Shown here in pieces: positions 8,074 through 18,413 of a stretch of 64,000 nt of DNA; the first letter of the stretch is position 1, and each line of letters opens with the position of its first letter. This DNA comes from a virus. A program made the translations under genes and the position numbers. The notes beneath the pieces were generated by a model, which ran no database searches, had not been told where the DNA came from, and saw only the letters and a program-made list of their open reading frames with translations. The stretch lies in IMG/VR virus record IMGVR_UViG_3300032331_003094, positions 1-64,000 of that record. One strand, given 5' to 3'.

Positions 8074-11000
8074 TAGAAACCAAATGAACCGCCAAAGCTA
8101 TCAAATAAAGACCCAATGGAACTATTCTTGCGTGAAGAGAATCCCTGGGTAAAAACATTTACGTTTGTTTTTATTTTAGGAGTACCTACACTTGAGCTAG
8201 ATCCAATACTTGAGAACGGATTACTACTCGCAAAGGGATCTGACTCGTCAGCAAATGGATCAGTAATGCCAACGGTATCAAACGGATTGCTAATACCGAT
8301 TTTATTATCTGCTTTAGAAGTTCCACTAACAGTTGCAAATGGTGTTGATGTATCTGCAAAAGGATCACCAATGCCAACATCTTCGCCTGATGCAGACAAC
8401 AATCCACCTAATAAACTTGGCTTGCCTGATGGTACGGCAACGCCTGCGGTGCCAAGTACTTCTTGAATACTTGTATCACCAAAAAGCTGTGCCATAGTAG
8501 CAATCTGCTCCATGCCACCGCCGGTAATTGTTGGTAACAGTGGCGTTGCCTTACCTGCTGGAGTATATGCTGCGTTTAAAACGCTTAAATCTTCTTGTGA
8601 AGCATCTGGTAAAAATGTAGAATAAAAGTCACTTTCCGTACCGTTAAACCCGGCATTTTTAAAAACTGCATAAATACCGCTAGCAGGTGTTACTGTGCCA
8701 CTTGCCGGAGTTGCTCTTTGGATATATTCAACGCCTAACTCGGCTTGTGTTGGTGTTTTACCAGTGGTTATTAAATCACCAATTCGTTTTTTAATATCTG
8801 TTGTTGAATCTTGGCTTAATGCAGTTGTTAACGTATTTTTAATTTCAGACAAAGATTCATTTGGATCGATTCCATAATTTTTTATAAGTGCATTCCATTG
8901 GTCTTTATTTTCGGGGAGACTAACAGTTTTTAATATTTCGTCTACATAGTCAGAAGGCTTAACAAATTGTCCAAAAACAGTGCCAATCTTGTTGGATTGA
9001 TCTAAAAGGTAGGGTGTTAAAACATGGTTAATATAAGTCTTAGCAATTTCGGGGGCGTAAACATTTGGTGCCGCATCATAAGCACTTGTTTTAGGTGTTC
9101 CGTCTTCATTCCTGACAATATTTCCATTTGCGTCTTTTTGTGGGGCATTTACTCCAACTAAGTTGTAATGTAATTTTGCAAATGCTTCTTTATCGTTAAC
9201 ATCTAAACCGTAATCATATGCTTCTTTAAGCCAATTAATTGTTTTGCCGTAATCATCCGTGGTACTTTGACCCTGCTTTGCGGCTTCCCAATCGGCACTT
9301 GCTTTTGCGCTTTGTTGAGCGGCTTTAATACCTGCAACTGTATTTGCATACCAATTGGGCTTGTCTCCTGTTCCTGTTCCAGTAAAGGCAGCAGCAGGCA
9401 ATAACGGATTATCTGGATCGCCAACCCCCTTAGTCGTTAGATACCCAACAGGATCAAAATAATAATCTGCATTAAATTTACTGTCCCCTGCTTTTTGTAA
9501 GTTTGTAAACCACTGTGAAACGCTGGATTGAGCGGCTAGTTTTAAAGCATCCGTTCGATCTTGTGTTTGAAATGGGTTTTGTGTTTTTTCGGAAACGTTA
9601 ATATAATCTTGGAATTCGGAAATGGATTGAGACGCATCAAATCGTGGTTTTAAATACGTACTAAAAAAATCTTTTGCAAATTGGACATCTTTGTCCATCC
9701 GGTTATCCGGAAGAATATAATCAGCAGGACGTGAGTTCCAAGTATCTTGAGCAGCTTTATCACTAGGATTTGCTTGCAACGTTTTATAAGCTTGATCGTA
9801 TTGTCCCCAACTCGCAAGCGTTTTTGGATCTACATATCCGGCAGCTTTAAGCTGGCTTTCGTAGTTACTCCATTCTGGTTTAACAGCTTTTCTATTATCT
9901 ACGGATACATAATCAATGGGAGCACCAGCAACTATAGCTTTAGACCATGAATCATTTGGATTTGTTTTTAAAGCTGCATAAGCATCATCATATTTTTTCC
10001 AGGATGTTAATTTTTTATCGTCTACAAAACCGTTGGACAGCGTTCTTAATGCTGGCGGCACGTAATCGTTGGGTACATCAATATTGCCCGCATATTTTTT
10101 TTCAATTTGATTATTAAACCAATCTTCCCAGTTGTAAAGCAATCCGTTTTGGGTGCCAAAAACATTTCCAAGACCTAAATCTAATTTTTTTTGTAAGGTT
10201 TGTTGTGATTGTCCAAATGGATTTAGTCCCCCAACGCTTAAATCTCCTAGTAAAGAATTGCTAAATTCTTGTTGTAATGCTGATAAATCTTTTCCTACAT
10301 CTGTTGATTTAAAAAAATCAAAATTTAATTCTTTTTGTTTTGCAAGTTTTAATTCGTTAATTGCGTCTTGAAGCACACTTTGGCGTAACTCTCCAAACTT
10401 TTTGCTTTGTTCTTTTTCTGCCTCCGTAATAACAGCTTTAAATGCTGAATTAACTTCTGGTACAGATGACAGTAAATTCTGAAAAGTTTCATTGCTTTTT
10501 AAACCGACAACTGTATCAACTAATTGGGAATTATTATCAATAATGTTTTTATCTGTTGCCTTGTTAGCGTCTAGCGTTGCAATACGCCCTAATAAACTTC
10601 CAAATGAAGCTTGATCTGTGAGCATTGACGGGCCAATGCCAAAGCTTTTGATTAGTTTTGTCCAGGGGCCTGGCGTAGATGTATTTATTAATTTTGCTAA
10701 TTGTGCTTCGTTTTTTGCATCTGTCCAAAGTTTATTAAACCTTGAATCTTTTGAAACTAAATCTGAAAACTTTTTATTCAGGTCTCTAAACTGATAGCTG
10801 ATTGTACCTTCTGGTGTTTGTACTTCTTCTAGGCCCAAGAGTTGATTTTGAACGTCATCCCTTACTTCTTGAGGGGTCCTTGGATCCCCAGGGAGATGAA
10901 GAACTTCTTCTTTGTAGCCGGTGATTCCCTCCGGTAGCGGTGTTGCTTCACTACCGCGAATAGCTAGAATATCTTTAGATAGCTTAGTCGGATCCGTAAT

Positions 11001-11990
11001 TTGATTAAGATAATCTGCATAGGCAAAATTTTCTAAAGAACCATATCTTTGAATTGTGTCTAAATCATCATTGGCTTGGGCTGTAGCCCAAGCGATCTTG
11101 GCTGCTTTTCCTTGTGGAGTTTCGTTTATATAATAACCGGGTCTATTGTCTTTGTATTTATTAAATTTATTTTGATCTATATCCCCACGATTGTTTAGGT
11201 TTCCAGAAAGGACAGCCGGATCCCATCTAGGTGGTTGCCTTTCAGTTAAATAGAAATTTCTAAATTGTCCAGTTTGTGGGCCAATTAAATTATCTAGAAC
11301 GGTATTAACGCGATCAGCTGGACGAACATAATCAGATGGACGTGAATCCCAAACGTCTTTAGCCGTTTTATTTGTGGGGTCTTTATAAAGAGTACGAAAT
11401 GCTTGATCGTATTTCTCCCAATCTTTTAGTGTTTCGCCACTTGCATCCGGCAATCCTCCATCAATTAACGTTTGTTTTAAATTTGAAATTGCCTGTTTTG
11501 CTTGTAAATAATTATAAGAACCTTGCTTGGCTCCATTGATTACATTAACAACCTGGTCGTAAAATTTATTTTTAGCAGCATTTAATTTGTTACTATTAGC
11601 GTCGTCTGCATTTGATTGCGCATTGTAACTCCAGGTGGGTTGCTCATTTCCAACTAGGTTGTCCCACCAGGTGTTACCTCGCACTCCTTGTGGCGCCGCT
11701 AAATCGTCCTTCTGAGTGTTTCCATCTATCCATATTGTATTGACACCAGTAACCCCTGAAAACGTTTTATTGTCGTCAGTTAAGGCAATAACGCCTCCAC
11801 GACTCCCGGGGACTATTTTTGTGGGACTGGTTGAATAAGCAATAACTTGCCTAATAACCGTTCCTCCCCTAGCTTGTATATCATTAACTATTTGATATAC
11901 GTATTTCCCAGTGGGGCGGTCAGCTTGGAAATCAATTTTTTCTGGATTGGATATCCATTGCTTATTTGCTGCGTCGTAAATTAAAGCCAC
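8073..11990 (-). CDS. Giant 1305-residue probable virion protein with internal repeats
   Basis: Lysine-, asparagine- and glutamine-rich and largely helical. Three copies of a motif of about 40 residues lie near residues 186-225, 659-697 and 723-763, with consensus W-x-x-Y-D-x-A-[FY]-x-[TA]-L then P-x-[DN] and [SRAP]-x-DY-[VI]. The N-terminus is beta-rich; the last 100 residues are Gly/Ser/Asp-rich with repeats of DPFA (GDPFADTSTPF, TDPFADESDPF). No transmembrane tape-measure-like segment stands out. I infer a structural or ejected virion protein. Confidence 0.7.
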   Translation of the reverse strand: MALIYDAANKQWISNPEKIDFQADRPTGKYVYQIVNDIQARGGTVIRQVIAYSTSPTKIVPGSRGGVIALTDDNKTFSGVTGVNTIWIDGNTQKDDLAAPQGVRGNTWWDNLVGNEQPTWSYNAQSNADDANSNKLNAAKNKFYDQVVNVINGAKQGSYNYLQAKQAISNLKQTLIDGGLPDASGETLKDWEKYDQAFRTLYKDPTNKTAKDVWDSRPSDYVRPADRVNTVLDNLIGPQTGQFRNFYLTERQPPRWDPAVLSGNLNNRGDIDQNKFNKYKDNRPGYYINETPQGKAAKIAWATAQANDDLDTIQRYGSLENFAYADYLNQITDPTKLSKDILAIRGSEATPLPEGITGYKEEVLHLPGDPRTPQEVRDDVQNQLLGLEEVQTPEGTISYQFRDLNKKFSDLVSKDSRFNKLWTDAKNEAQLAKLINTSTPGPWTKLIKSFGIGPSMLTDQASFGSLLGRIATLDANKATDKNIIDNNSQLVDTVVGLKSNETFQNLLSSVPEVNSAFKAVITEAEKEQSKKFGELRQSVLQDAINELKLAKQKELNFDFFKSTDVGKDLSALQQEFSNSLLGDLSVGGLNPFGQSQQTLQKKLDLGLGNVFGTQNGLLYNWEDWFNNQIEKKYAGNIDVPNDYVPPALRTLSNGFVDDKKLTSWKKYDDAYAALKTNPNDSWSKAIVAGAPIDYVSVDNRKAVKPEWSNYESQLKAAGYVDPKTLASWGQYDQAYKTLQANPSDKAAQDTWNSRPADYILPDNRMDKDVQFAKDFFSTYLKPRFDASQSISEFQDYINVSEKTQNPFQTQDRTDALKLAAQSSVSQWFTNLQKAGDSKFNADYYFDPVGYLTTKGVGDPDNPLLPAAAFTGTGTGDKPNWYANTVAGIKAAQQSAKASADWEAAKQGQSTTDDYGKTINWLKEAYDYGLDVNDKEAFAKLHYNLVGVNAPQKDANGNIVRNEDGTPKTSAYDAAPNVYAPEIAKTYINHVLTPYLLDQSNKIGTVFGQFVKPSDYVDEILKTVSLPENKDQWNALIKNYGIDPNESLSEIKNTLTTALSQDSTTDIKKRIGDLITTGKTPTQAELGVEYIQRATPASGTVTPASGIYAVFKNAGFNGTESDFYSTFLPDASQEDLSVLNAAYTPAGKATPLLPTITGGGMEQIATMAQLFGDTSIQEVLGTAGVAVPSGKPSLLGGLLSASGEDVGIGDPFADTSTPFATVSGTSKADNKIGISNPFDTVGITDPFADESDPFASSNPFSSIGSSSSVGTPKIKTNVNVFTQGFSSRKNSSIGSLFDSFGGSFGF

Positions 11991-11991
11991 T

Positions 11992-12369
11992 TTAGATTGC
12001 CAGCTGACAGGGTGTCGTCTCTACAGAATACACAAAAAGTTCAACAACTTCTTGGTTCATCCAGGATTTAATTGTATCCATCCTAGCTTGTGTAAAAAAA
12101 TCTTGTTGCTGATACCAGTCTTCCATTTTGGTGCTGGCCTTAGATGCATTACACCTGCGGCAAGCGGGCATGAGATTATTTCTATTACTGGATCCAGATT
12201 TAAATCTAGGGATGATGTGGTCCAGGCTAGTGGCTGCATCACCGCAATAACCACATTTGTGGTCCCAGGATTCGTAAATATGGTCTCGAAATCTTTTTTT
12301 TGCAAGTTTAGGAGTTAATTCAATAAGCAGTGCGAGCGGGTCATGTGCGCTGCTGAACATACTCTTCAA
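11992..12369 (-). CDS. HNH endonuclease (free-standing)
   Basis: 125 residues. Metal-binding and catalytic motifs in order: HKCGYCGD (CxxC), SLDHIIPRFKSG (the HNH His in LDHIIP), NRNNLMPACRRCNASK (second CxxC with N-L-x-x-x-C). This is the classical HNH arrangement used by phage nucleases for homing or genome processing. It ends 2 nt before the giant gene and is divergent from the HTH gene at 12496. Confidence 0.85.
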   Translation of the reverse strand: MKSMFSSAHDPLALLIELTPKLAKKRFRDHIYESWDHKCGYCGDAATSLDHIIPRFKSGSSNRNNLMPACRRCNASKASTKMEDWYQQQDFFTQARMDTIKSWMNQEVVELFVYSVETTPCQLAI

Positions 12370-12443
12370 TTGCTGTTATCTTATTTTAAATCTGCCTAGC
12401 TATTTGCTCCACAAAATATAAAGATAAAATTTTTATAAACCCC

Positions 12444-12460
12444 CTTGACAGCCTGTCAAG
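12444..12460 (+). promoter_or_regulatory. Inverted repeat CTTGACA-GCC-TGTCAAG, operator or promoter candidate
   Basis: A perfect 7-bp inverted repeat with a 3-nt centre, in the intergenic gap between the divergent HNH and HTH genes. It contains TTGACA, which can act as a -35 box; a -10 about 16 nt on (TACGCT) is poor. An operator for a dimeric regulator is the main possibility. Confidence 0.4.
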
Positions 12461-12495
12461 TCCCAGTACGCTACGTTAGTACACGACCTTGAGTC

Positions 12496-12705
12496 ATGAC
12501 TAAAGCAACCGGTTGGGTCTCTGTGACCCGTGCGGAGGAACTTCTCGGCATTGACCGTAAACAACTTTTCAAGATGCGCGATAATGGCACCCTGAAATTG
12601 GGACCCCATTACGCAGCATTCCCCGAGACTCGATCACGTGACACCTATCGTTGGAACGTAGAAAAAGTTCGCAAGCACCTAAGTAAAGTGGCGGTTGCTG
12701 TTTGA
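12496..12705 (+). CDS. Small excisionase/MerR-like DNA-binding protein
   Basis: 69 residues; VTRAEELLGIDRKQLFKMRDNGTLKLGPHY reads as a winged helix-turn-helix of the Xis/MerR type, followed by a basic helix (VEKVRKHLSKVAV). It is the only rightward gene between 6.6 and 42.8 kb apart from the intron HNH gene. It has its own upstream inverted repeat (12444-12460) and downstream terminator, so it looks like an independently controlled regulator. Confidence 0.65.
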   Translation: MTKATGWVSVTRAEELLGIDRKQLFKMRDNGTLKLGPHYAAFPETRSRDTYRWNVEKVRKHLSKVAVAV

Positions 12706-12726
12706 TTTAGTCAAACAAATTTAAAT

Positions 12727-12749
12727 GGCCCCGTCAAGGGGCTATTTTT
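12727..12749 (+). terminator. Rho-independent terminator
   Basis: GGCCCC / GGGGC-type stem with loop GTCAA, followed by TATTTTT. It lies 22 nt after the HTH gene and just reaches the stop of the converging glycosyltransferase gene. Confidence 0.8.
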
Positions 12750-14358
12750 ATGGCTTTGTATAAATCAATAGATTTTGTACAAACCAACCCATGTGATAAT
12801 CTTTTTTCATTTCTTCAATGAGAATTAGCTCCATACCTTTACATCTCTGTAATGGCTGAGATTTAAACAGGTCAATCCAATATTCTTTAGTTTGGCAGTT
12901 AATGTGACCAACCCCGCCCTGTCCAGGTTTTGCTGCAGTCCATATCAGTGTTCCTTTAGAAGATAATGTATTTGTCATGGCTTCAACAATTTTTAAATTA
13001 TTGGAAGAGTCAATGTGTTCCGCTACTTCTAGGCAAAGAACTACATCACCTGTTTCGTCTACATCAAATAGGCTTTTACAAATTAAATTATCACTTCCTT
13101 CAACGCGAACATCCGTGTCATAACCAATGGCATTTACACCAAGTTCCTGGAAGCAATTGACATATGTTCCAGGACCACAGCCGAGATCTAAAACTTTCTG
13201 TGGGTTTAGATTATCAACAATCCATTGGGATAGACGCTGAGCAAAAGGTAGTTCTTCATTGTGAAGATGCGTATAGTTAATGACGGTTGTTTCACGTAAT
13301 TGATACCAACCCTTTCTGTTGAGGTTATTAATATCTTGAAATATCTTGTCATATTTCTTGCCGCAAGTTTCCAGGTTATACCTAGATCTTGCAACATTTG
13401 CCACCATCTGTCGAGAAAGATCTCCCGCATTGTCGATTGCATCAATCCAGTCCTGGAGTGTATGACAACGAAAACCGGTGACACCATCAATGATTGTTTC
13501 TGTAAATGCACCGTAATCAACAGCAATTAACGGCGTTCCACACAACATTGCTTCAACGCCACTGCCTGCAAACGGTTCAGTAAAGTTTGTTGGCATTAGT
13601 GCTGCACGTGCATTACGCAAGAACTCAGAACGTGCTTTGCCGGTAATGGGACCACGATACTCAATGTTCGGATGCTTCCAGGGTGTTGGATCACCTTGTC
13701 CGTGAAGAATAATTGGCCAGGGACTATAACTAGCAAGTTCTTTGATTGTGTCTAAACCTTTGGCGGAACAAATACGTCCAAGAAAAGCTAGGTATTGACC
13801 AGGTTCATAAGAAGGTTCCCAGTCGTCTAAATCAAAGTAATTAGGAACGACCCATTCATAGTTTTTACCTTGCCGATCTTCTTTACCTTGGTGGTAATGC
13901 ATCCAAGCGTAGCTTTCAAAAATACGGAAACTATTAGGCATTAAGGTTGGGTAACCGATGCCCGTTTCAACATGTTGGTGATTTGGAAATTCAGTTAATA
14001 AACGACTGTGTGCGTGGCCAAATGGATGACAGATAATATCTTCTTTTTCTAAATTTTGTTTTAAAGCCGATATTAGACGCTCTTCAAATAAAGTATGGCC
14101 CTCGCTGCCAACAGTGGCATCATCCCCATGAAAATCCACTTCTTTTCTTTTACCGTATAGTGAATTAAATTCACTATTTGTCAGCATTACAACATGTTTA
14201 TCTGCAGTTGATTCGCTGCCTTCGTTTGAGTATTCGATTACTTCATATCCGTAAGGCTGCATCATCTTGGGAAAACGCAGTACTTTACCTGTAAAAGCAC
14301 AATGCGAATATCCAATACTTGTTACGGTATGGAACAAGCCAATCAGGTGAAGGCGCAC
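12748..14358 (-). CDS. Glycosyltransferase (GT4-like) fused to SAM methyltransferase
   Basis: 536 residues. The N-terminal half is a GT-B glycosyltransferase: YLAFLGRICSAKGLDTIKEL (residues about 189-208), then EPFAGSGVEAMLCGTPLIA (about 261-279), the nucleotide-sugar site with the family Glu residues. From about 355 a class I methyltransferase follows: motif I VLDLGCGPGTYV (389-400), an acidic strand-2 end (GYDTDV) and VVLCLEVAEHID. Such fusions could decorate a glycan or virion surface. It sits between late genes and is leftward, so it probably acts late, perhaps on fibres or cell-surface sugar. Substrates cannot be read from sequence. Confidence 0.82.
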   Translation of the reverse strand: MRLHLIGLFHTVTSIGYSHCAFTGKVLRFPKMMQPYGYEVIEYSNEGSESTADKHVVMLTNSEFNSLYGKRKEVDFHGDDATVGSEGHTLFEERLISALKQNLEKEDIICHPFGHAHSRLLTEFPNHQHVETGIGYPTLMPNSFRIFESYAWMHYHQGKEDRQGKNYEWVVPNYFDLDDWEPSYEPGQYLAFLGRICSAKGLDTIKELASYSPWPIILHGQGDPTPWKHPNIEYRGPITGKARSEFLRNARAALMPTNFTEPFAGSGVEAMLCGTPLIAVDYGAFTETIIDGVTGFRCHTLQDWIDAIDNAGDLSRQMVANVARSRYNLETCGKKYDKIFQDINNLNRKGWYQLRETTVINYTHLHNEELPFAQRLSQWIVDNLNPQKVLDLGCGPGTYVNCFQELGVNAIGYDTDVRVEGSDNLICKSLFDVDETGDVVLCLEVAEHIDSSNNLKIVEAMTNTLSSKGTLIWTAAKPGQGGVGHINCQTKEYWIDLFKSQPLQRCKGMELILIEEMKKDYHMGWFVQNLLIYTKP

Positions 14359-14401
14359 GGTCTGTTGTCAACTATTGCCTGACTATAGCAACTAAATCAC
14401 G

Positions 14402-16729
14402 TTATGCCCACGGTCCAACGGAGGTGTTGGCGCCAGCAGCTCCGATTGGCCAAATGGCGAAGTAAGAGCCTGCAAGTGTTGAGTAAGCGCCGCCAGGGGC
14501 GGCGCTCAACCGATACCTTGGGATAAAAGTACCACTATTTGCCACACTTAATGTTCCAAATAGTGAAACAAAAATTGTCCTTGTTGCACCAGCAATACCA
14601 GTAAGGTAATTAAGTTCGGCGGTAGAGTTTTGTCCACCATAAAAGATGGTTCCAGTAGCTAAGTTATTGTTAGTTGGCGGGGCTGCTTGAACAATAGGAG
14701 CAAAGACATTGGCAATAAAATTATTGAAAGTTGCTGTTCCACCGTCAAAAGCCAGAAAGAAATTATGACTAGTTGCGCCAGCTGTTTTGGCAAAGGTACA
14801 TATAATCTGAAATGCATAAACGGTACTAGCTTGTAGAGTTACGCCAACACCAAAAATGCTTTGAGCCGTATTTACGTTTGAACCAGCCAGATCTGAATTA
14901 AGCCTGTAATACATCATCGACGGCGACACGCCGCGACTAACGGGAGTTGAATAAAACAACTTGCCATCGTATTCAAAAGCTCCGGCAGTTGCTGTTGATA
15001 AGTTAGTACCTGATTGAAATGTTAATGGCGAAACACCTGTTGCACCTGCAGCTAAAGTTAAGTTACTGGTTAAAGTACCTCCGGTAAAAGAACTTACGCC
15101 CGTAGCGCCTTGGGGACCAGTCGGTCCAGTGGTTCCTTGAACACCTGTTGGTCCGGTAATGCCTTGAACACCAGTTGCACCTTGTACTCCAGTTGCACCC
15201 GTGATGCCGACACCTGTTGGCCCGGTAGTCCCTTGAACACCTGTTGGTCCAGTAATGCCCTGCACACCGGTTGCGCCAGTGGCACCAGTTGCTCCTTGAA
15301 TACCAGTTGCTCCTTGTACTCCGGTTACACCCGTAGGACCGTTAATACCGGTTGCACCCTGCACACCTGTAGCACCCGTAGCGCCTTGAATACCAGTAGC
15401 CCCCTGCACACCAGTAACACCTTGTACACCTGTTGCACCGGTAGCACCCTGAACACCTGTTACACCTTGGATACCAGTAGAACCCTGTACGCCTGTTGCA
15501 CCAGTGGGTCCTTGGCTACCAGTGGGGCCAGTGGGGCCAATAGCGCCGCCCGCACCTGTGGGACCAGTAGCTCCTTGCGCCCCGTTAACAAGTGCAAGAA
15601 AAACAGCTTGACTATTTGGAAAGTTAGTTGAACCAGTTCCACCCGAACCAGTTAATGTAACTGGATATGTCCAGTAGCTGTTTGACGCGCCTGGGTTGAC
15701 ATTTGTTGGCGTACCGTTAACCGTCCAGATTTGATAATTAGAACTATTACTTTGATCTTGAATGGTAATACTTTCAGTATTTTTTATTTGTGCAAGGAAA
15801 ATATCAATGTCAATATTGTCGCTTGTAAGATGATTAACATTAATTTGTGTTGAACTAATTTGTGTTGCGCTATTCCAGATTAGAAATCCTGTACCTGGAT
15901 CGCCACTTGTGGCTGTTGTTTTAGCAGTGTATTTAAATAAGCTAGAAGAATATCCCTGGGGGCCAGTAGCACCCGTAGGGCCTGCTACACCAGTCGCACC
16001 AGTAATTCCAACGCCTGTTGCGCCCGTGGGACCTGTGGTTCCCTGTGCACCTGTAGGGCCTTGGGTACCGGTAGCCCCAATCGGACCCGTTGCCCCAGAA
16101 ATGCCTTGAACGCCGGTAGCACCCTGAACACCTGTCGAACCTTGAGGGCCTGTTGCTCCAATAACACCCGTCACACCGGTAGCACCCTGAATACCAGTGG
16201 CACCTTGGGGGCCAGTTGCGCCTTGAACTCCCGTCACACCAGTGGGCCCTTGCACGCCGGTAGCACCTGTAATACCGATGCCAGTGGCACCAGTAACCCC
16301 GGTTGCGCCACCAGGTGTACCTTGTGCCCCCGTGGCCCCCGTGGCGCCAACCATTGTGTAAACTTTAGCTAGCCCACTTGAGTCGTAGACATTCCAATCG
16401 CCATTTTGATTAAGAGCTAATTCTTCTGCGGGAGCTAAGGTGCCCTTCCATAAAGTTGAAATTATTGTTCCATCTGTGTGTTCAATTGTTACCGTATTGT
16501 TGCCAGAGGTAACATCATTTTTCAAATAAAAGGTTCTTACATTACGTTGAATAGTATTTGCCGGGCCTGCAACAATTGTAGTTGTTGTGGCAGTCGTAAT
16601 TGTTGTATTTGTTCGCCCAGCACTTACAACACCGTTATCGTTATCCGCATACGACGCATGCACTTCGATATTACCAGCTGATGCTGTGATTACATTAAGA
16701 GCATCAAATGGAGAAGCTAGTAATAACAT
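14402..16729 (-). CDS. Collagen-like tail fibre protein (775 aa)
   Basis: An N-terminal domain of about 130 residues, then two blocks of Gly-X-Y triplets (G-A-T-G-V-Q/T-G, G-P-T-G) at about 131-255 and 385-555. The blocks are separated by an Asn/Ser/Thr-rich globular insert ([19 protein letters not shown]...). A C-terminal domain of about 210 residues follows the second block. Such repeats form collagen triple helices in phage fibres. The T-in-Y repeats lack the high Pro content of animal collagen, as in bacterial and viral versions. Confidence 0.85.
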   Translation of the reverse strand: MLLLASPFDALNVITASAGNIEVHASYADNDNGVVSAGRTNTTITTATTTTIVAGPANTIQRNVRTFYLKNDVTSGNNTVTIEHTDGTIISTLWKGTLAPAEELALNQNGDWNVYDSSGLAKVYTMVGATGATGAQGTPGGATGVTGATGIGITGATGVQGPTGVTGVQGATGPQGATGIQGATGVTGVIGATGPQGSTGVQGATGVQGISGATGPIGATGTQGPTGAQGTTGPTGATGVGITGATGVAGPTGATGPQGYSSSLFKYTAKTTATSGDPGTGFLIWNSATQISSTQINVNHLTSDNIDIDIFLAQIKNTESITIQDQSNSSNYQIWTVNGTPTNVNPGASNSYWTYPVTLTGSGGTGSTNFPNSQAVFLALVNGAQGATGPTGAGGAIGPTGPTGSQGPTGATGVQGSTGIQGVTGVQGATGATGVQGVTGVQGATGIQGATGATGVQGATGINGPTGVTGVQGATGIQGATGATGATGVQGITGPTGVQGTTGPTGVGITGATGVQGATGVQGITGPTGVQGTTGPTGPQGATGVSSFTGGTLTSNLTLAAGATGVSPLTFQSGTNLSTATAGAFEYDGKLFYSTPVSRGVSPSMMYYRLNSDLAGSNVNTAQSIFGVGVTLQASTVYAFQIICTFAKTAGATSHNFFLAFDGGTATFNNFIANVFAPIVQAAPPTNNNLATGTIFYGGQNSTAELNYLTGIAGATRTIFVSLFGTLSVANSGTFIPRYRLSAAPGGAYSTLAGSYFAIWPIGAAGANTSVGPWA

Positions 16730-16772
16730 TTAATCCTACGTACCTTGCTTAATGTATTTTAAAACGAAAAGT

Positions 16773-18410
16773 TCACATGCCTGGCTTCTGTCCATCAGCT
16801 GGAACATAAGCCACGCCGTTTTTATCATACATAGTAAAGCCTTCAATTTTTATGTATGTTAACGGAATATTAAATAATCGTTGAAGCATTGGCTGCATGT
16901 TTTGAGCCTGACAGTTATATGGCGGCACATCCATTAAGGATAAAGAACGCCTTACTACTGCCGCATTAGCCTCCCGTTGATCATCATCGTTTTGCCTGAC
17001 TAATTTCTGTTCCCATGCTGGCATGCTTTCGATCTCAACTGGGAAATCAGATGGCTCTGGCGGTGCTGCACCCTCTTGAAAGCGCATGGAATAAATATGT
17101 TTGCAATAGCGCATCTCGTCTAGTACCGGAGTCCAGATATCAGTAAATGATTGAATTACATTGTCTTTTGCCGCGTAATCTTGATAAATAGGCATACCTT
17201 CTGATTTGGAACCTGTCAAGCCAGGATTTGGACTTGTCCTTGTGTATAGCGAACCAAATTCTCTGTAAACACCTGCGTAGTCTCTTGTTGCTTTGCGGTC
17301 GACAGCAGTTTCAGTTGTGAGAGTACCTGAAACTTGGAACTGTGCCCCAGGGGCAACAATTTCAAGGATACGGTTGACATCTGCATCCGTCATTGAAGCA
17401 TTATCAACAATACCAAGACTTTTTAAAATTTCATAACGACCTGGCTTGATGCTGGCAATACTGGTACGTGGGAATGCACGTTTATTTGTATCGCCTAATT
17501 TAATCATGTAACTATATTCGCGTCGACTAAAGTCTTGGCATGTGCAGCAGTACCTAGCACCAGTAATGAAATAGCGTCCAATGTTTGGTGGGCGGGTCGC
17601 AGGTGTAACTAAAACACGATCAGGAGTTGCCTCAACTGATCCGTCTTTTCGTAATTTCAAAATACCTGTATTTTCATCAGTATCTACCAATACAGCCTGG
17701 ACATATCCATATCGTTTCTGAGTGGTGGGGTCGATTGTATCCCTGTCGATTATTGGACCATTTTTAGTTATGATGCGATCTTCTAATACTTCACCATTTA
17801 AAGCTTTTAAGCCTTCAATGGTATCGCTGAGTTTTACATATAAAGGCGCTGGAAGTTTATTGCCTGGACTCCAGGGTCCGTTAAGTTTTACATACCAATA
17901 TTCTGCGTCTTCTGTAATGGATTCAATATACGCATCAATAGCTTCTGATTTAGTTTCTTCGTCTAGCCACTGACCAACGTTTTCGTAATCTTCAATTTGA
18001 GCATCAAACCAGTACTTATCTACCAGGAGAAACTGTGCTTCTAGTTGATCAAACCTAACGGTACCCGCATTTTTAACCCCTGCCCAATGCATCCCAAATT
18101 CTTTATTGGTTGTTGGGAATCCCCTAAACATACCGTTAATATTTGGGTATGTTGTACCAGCAGGCAAGAAGCCATCTGGGAAAGGAACTTTGTATGTGAA
18201 GTTATAGGCGTAGTCATTATCATGTAATGAGGCGCAGGCAATCTCATATCCACGACGCCAACGTGTCCAAGCTGATTCACGATCTAGTACTGAAATTGAT
18301 CCTGGGACACCGCCCTTGGAAAACTCAGTGCTAATTGTTTGTACACGAAAAGGATTTGGGTCTTGTGTTCGACCAAAAGATCCAAATACATCGCCTCCTC
18401 TGGGCGTCAT
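16773..18410 (-). CDS. Virion (neck/tail) protein with SWIM-like CxC...CxH motif
   Basis: 545 residues. A probable zinc site is formed by C-T-C-Q-D-F (about residues 283-287) and C-K-H-I (about 432-435). This is the CxC-xn-CxH arrangement of SWIM fingers, with an unusually long spacer of about 145 residues. The rest is beta-rich with Trp/Tyr clusters. Position between the collagen-like fibre and other structural genes suggests a tail or neck component. It lies 3 nt from the next structural gene, so the two are co-translated. Confidence 0.65.
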   Translation of the reverse strand: MTPRGGDVFGSFGRTQDPNPFRVQTISTEFSKGGVPGSISVLDRESAWTRWRRGYEIACASLHDNDYAYNFTYKVPFPDGFLPAGTTYPNINGMFRGFPTTNKEFGMHWAGVKNAGTVRFDQLEAQFLLVDKYWFDAQIEDYENVGQWLDEETKSEAIDAYIESITEDAEYWYVKLNGPWSPGNKLPAPLYVKLSDTIEGLKALNGEVLEDRIITKNGPIIDRDTIDPTTQKRYGYVQAVLVDTDENTGILKLRKDGSVEATPDRVLVTPATRPPNIGRYFITGARYCCTCQDFSRREYSYMIKLGDTNKRAFPRTSIASIKPGRYEILKSLGIVDNASMTDADVNRILEIVAPGAQFQVSGTLTTETAVDRKATRDYAGVYREFGSLYTRTSPNPGLTGSKSEGMPIYQDYAAKDNVIQSFTDIWTPVLDEMRYCKHIYSMRFQEGAAPPEPSDFPVEIESMPAWEQKLVRQNDDDQREANAAVVRRSLSLMDVPPYNCQAQNMQPMLQRLFNIPLTYIKIEGFTMYDKNGVAYVPADGQKPGM

Positions 18411-18413
18411 TTT

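Noticed and set aside
15110-15631. 173-residue + strand frame opposite the collagen-like fibre
   Set aside because: It is the reverse-strand image of Gly-X-Y triplets; Cys/Ser/Asn/Thr periodicity follows from the repeat, not from a gene.
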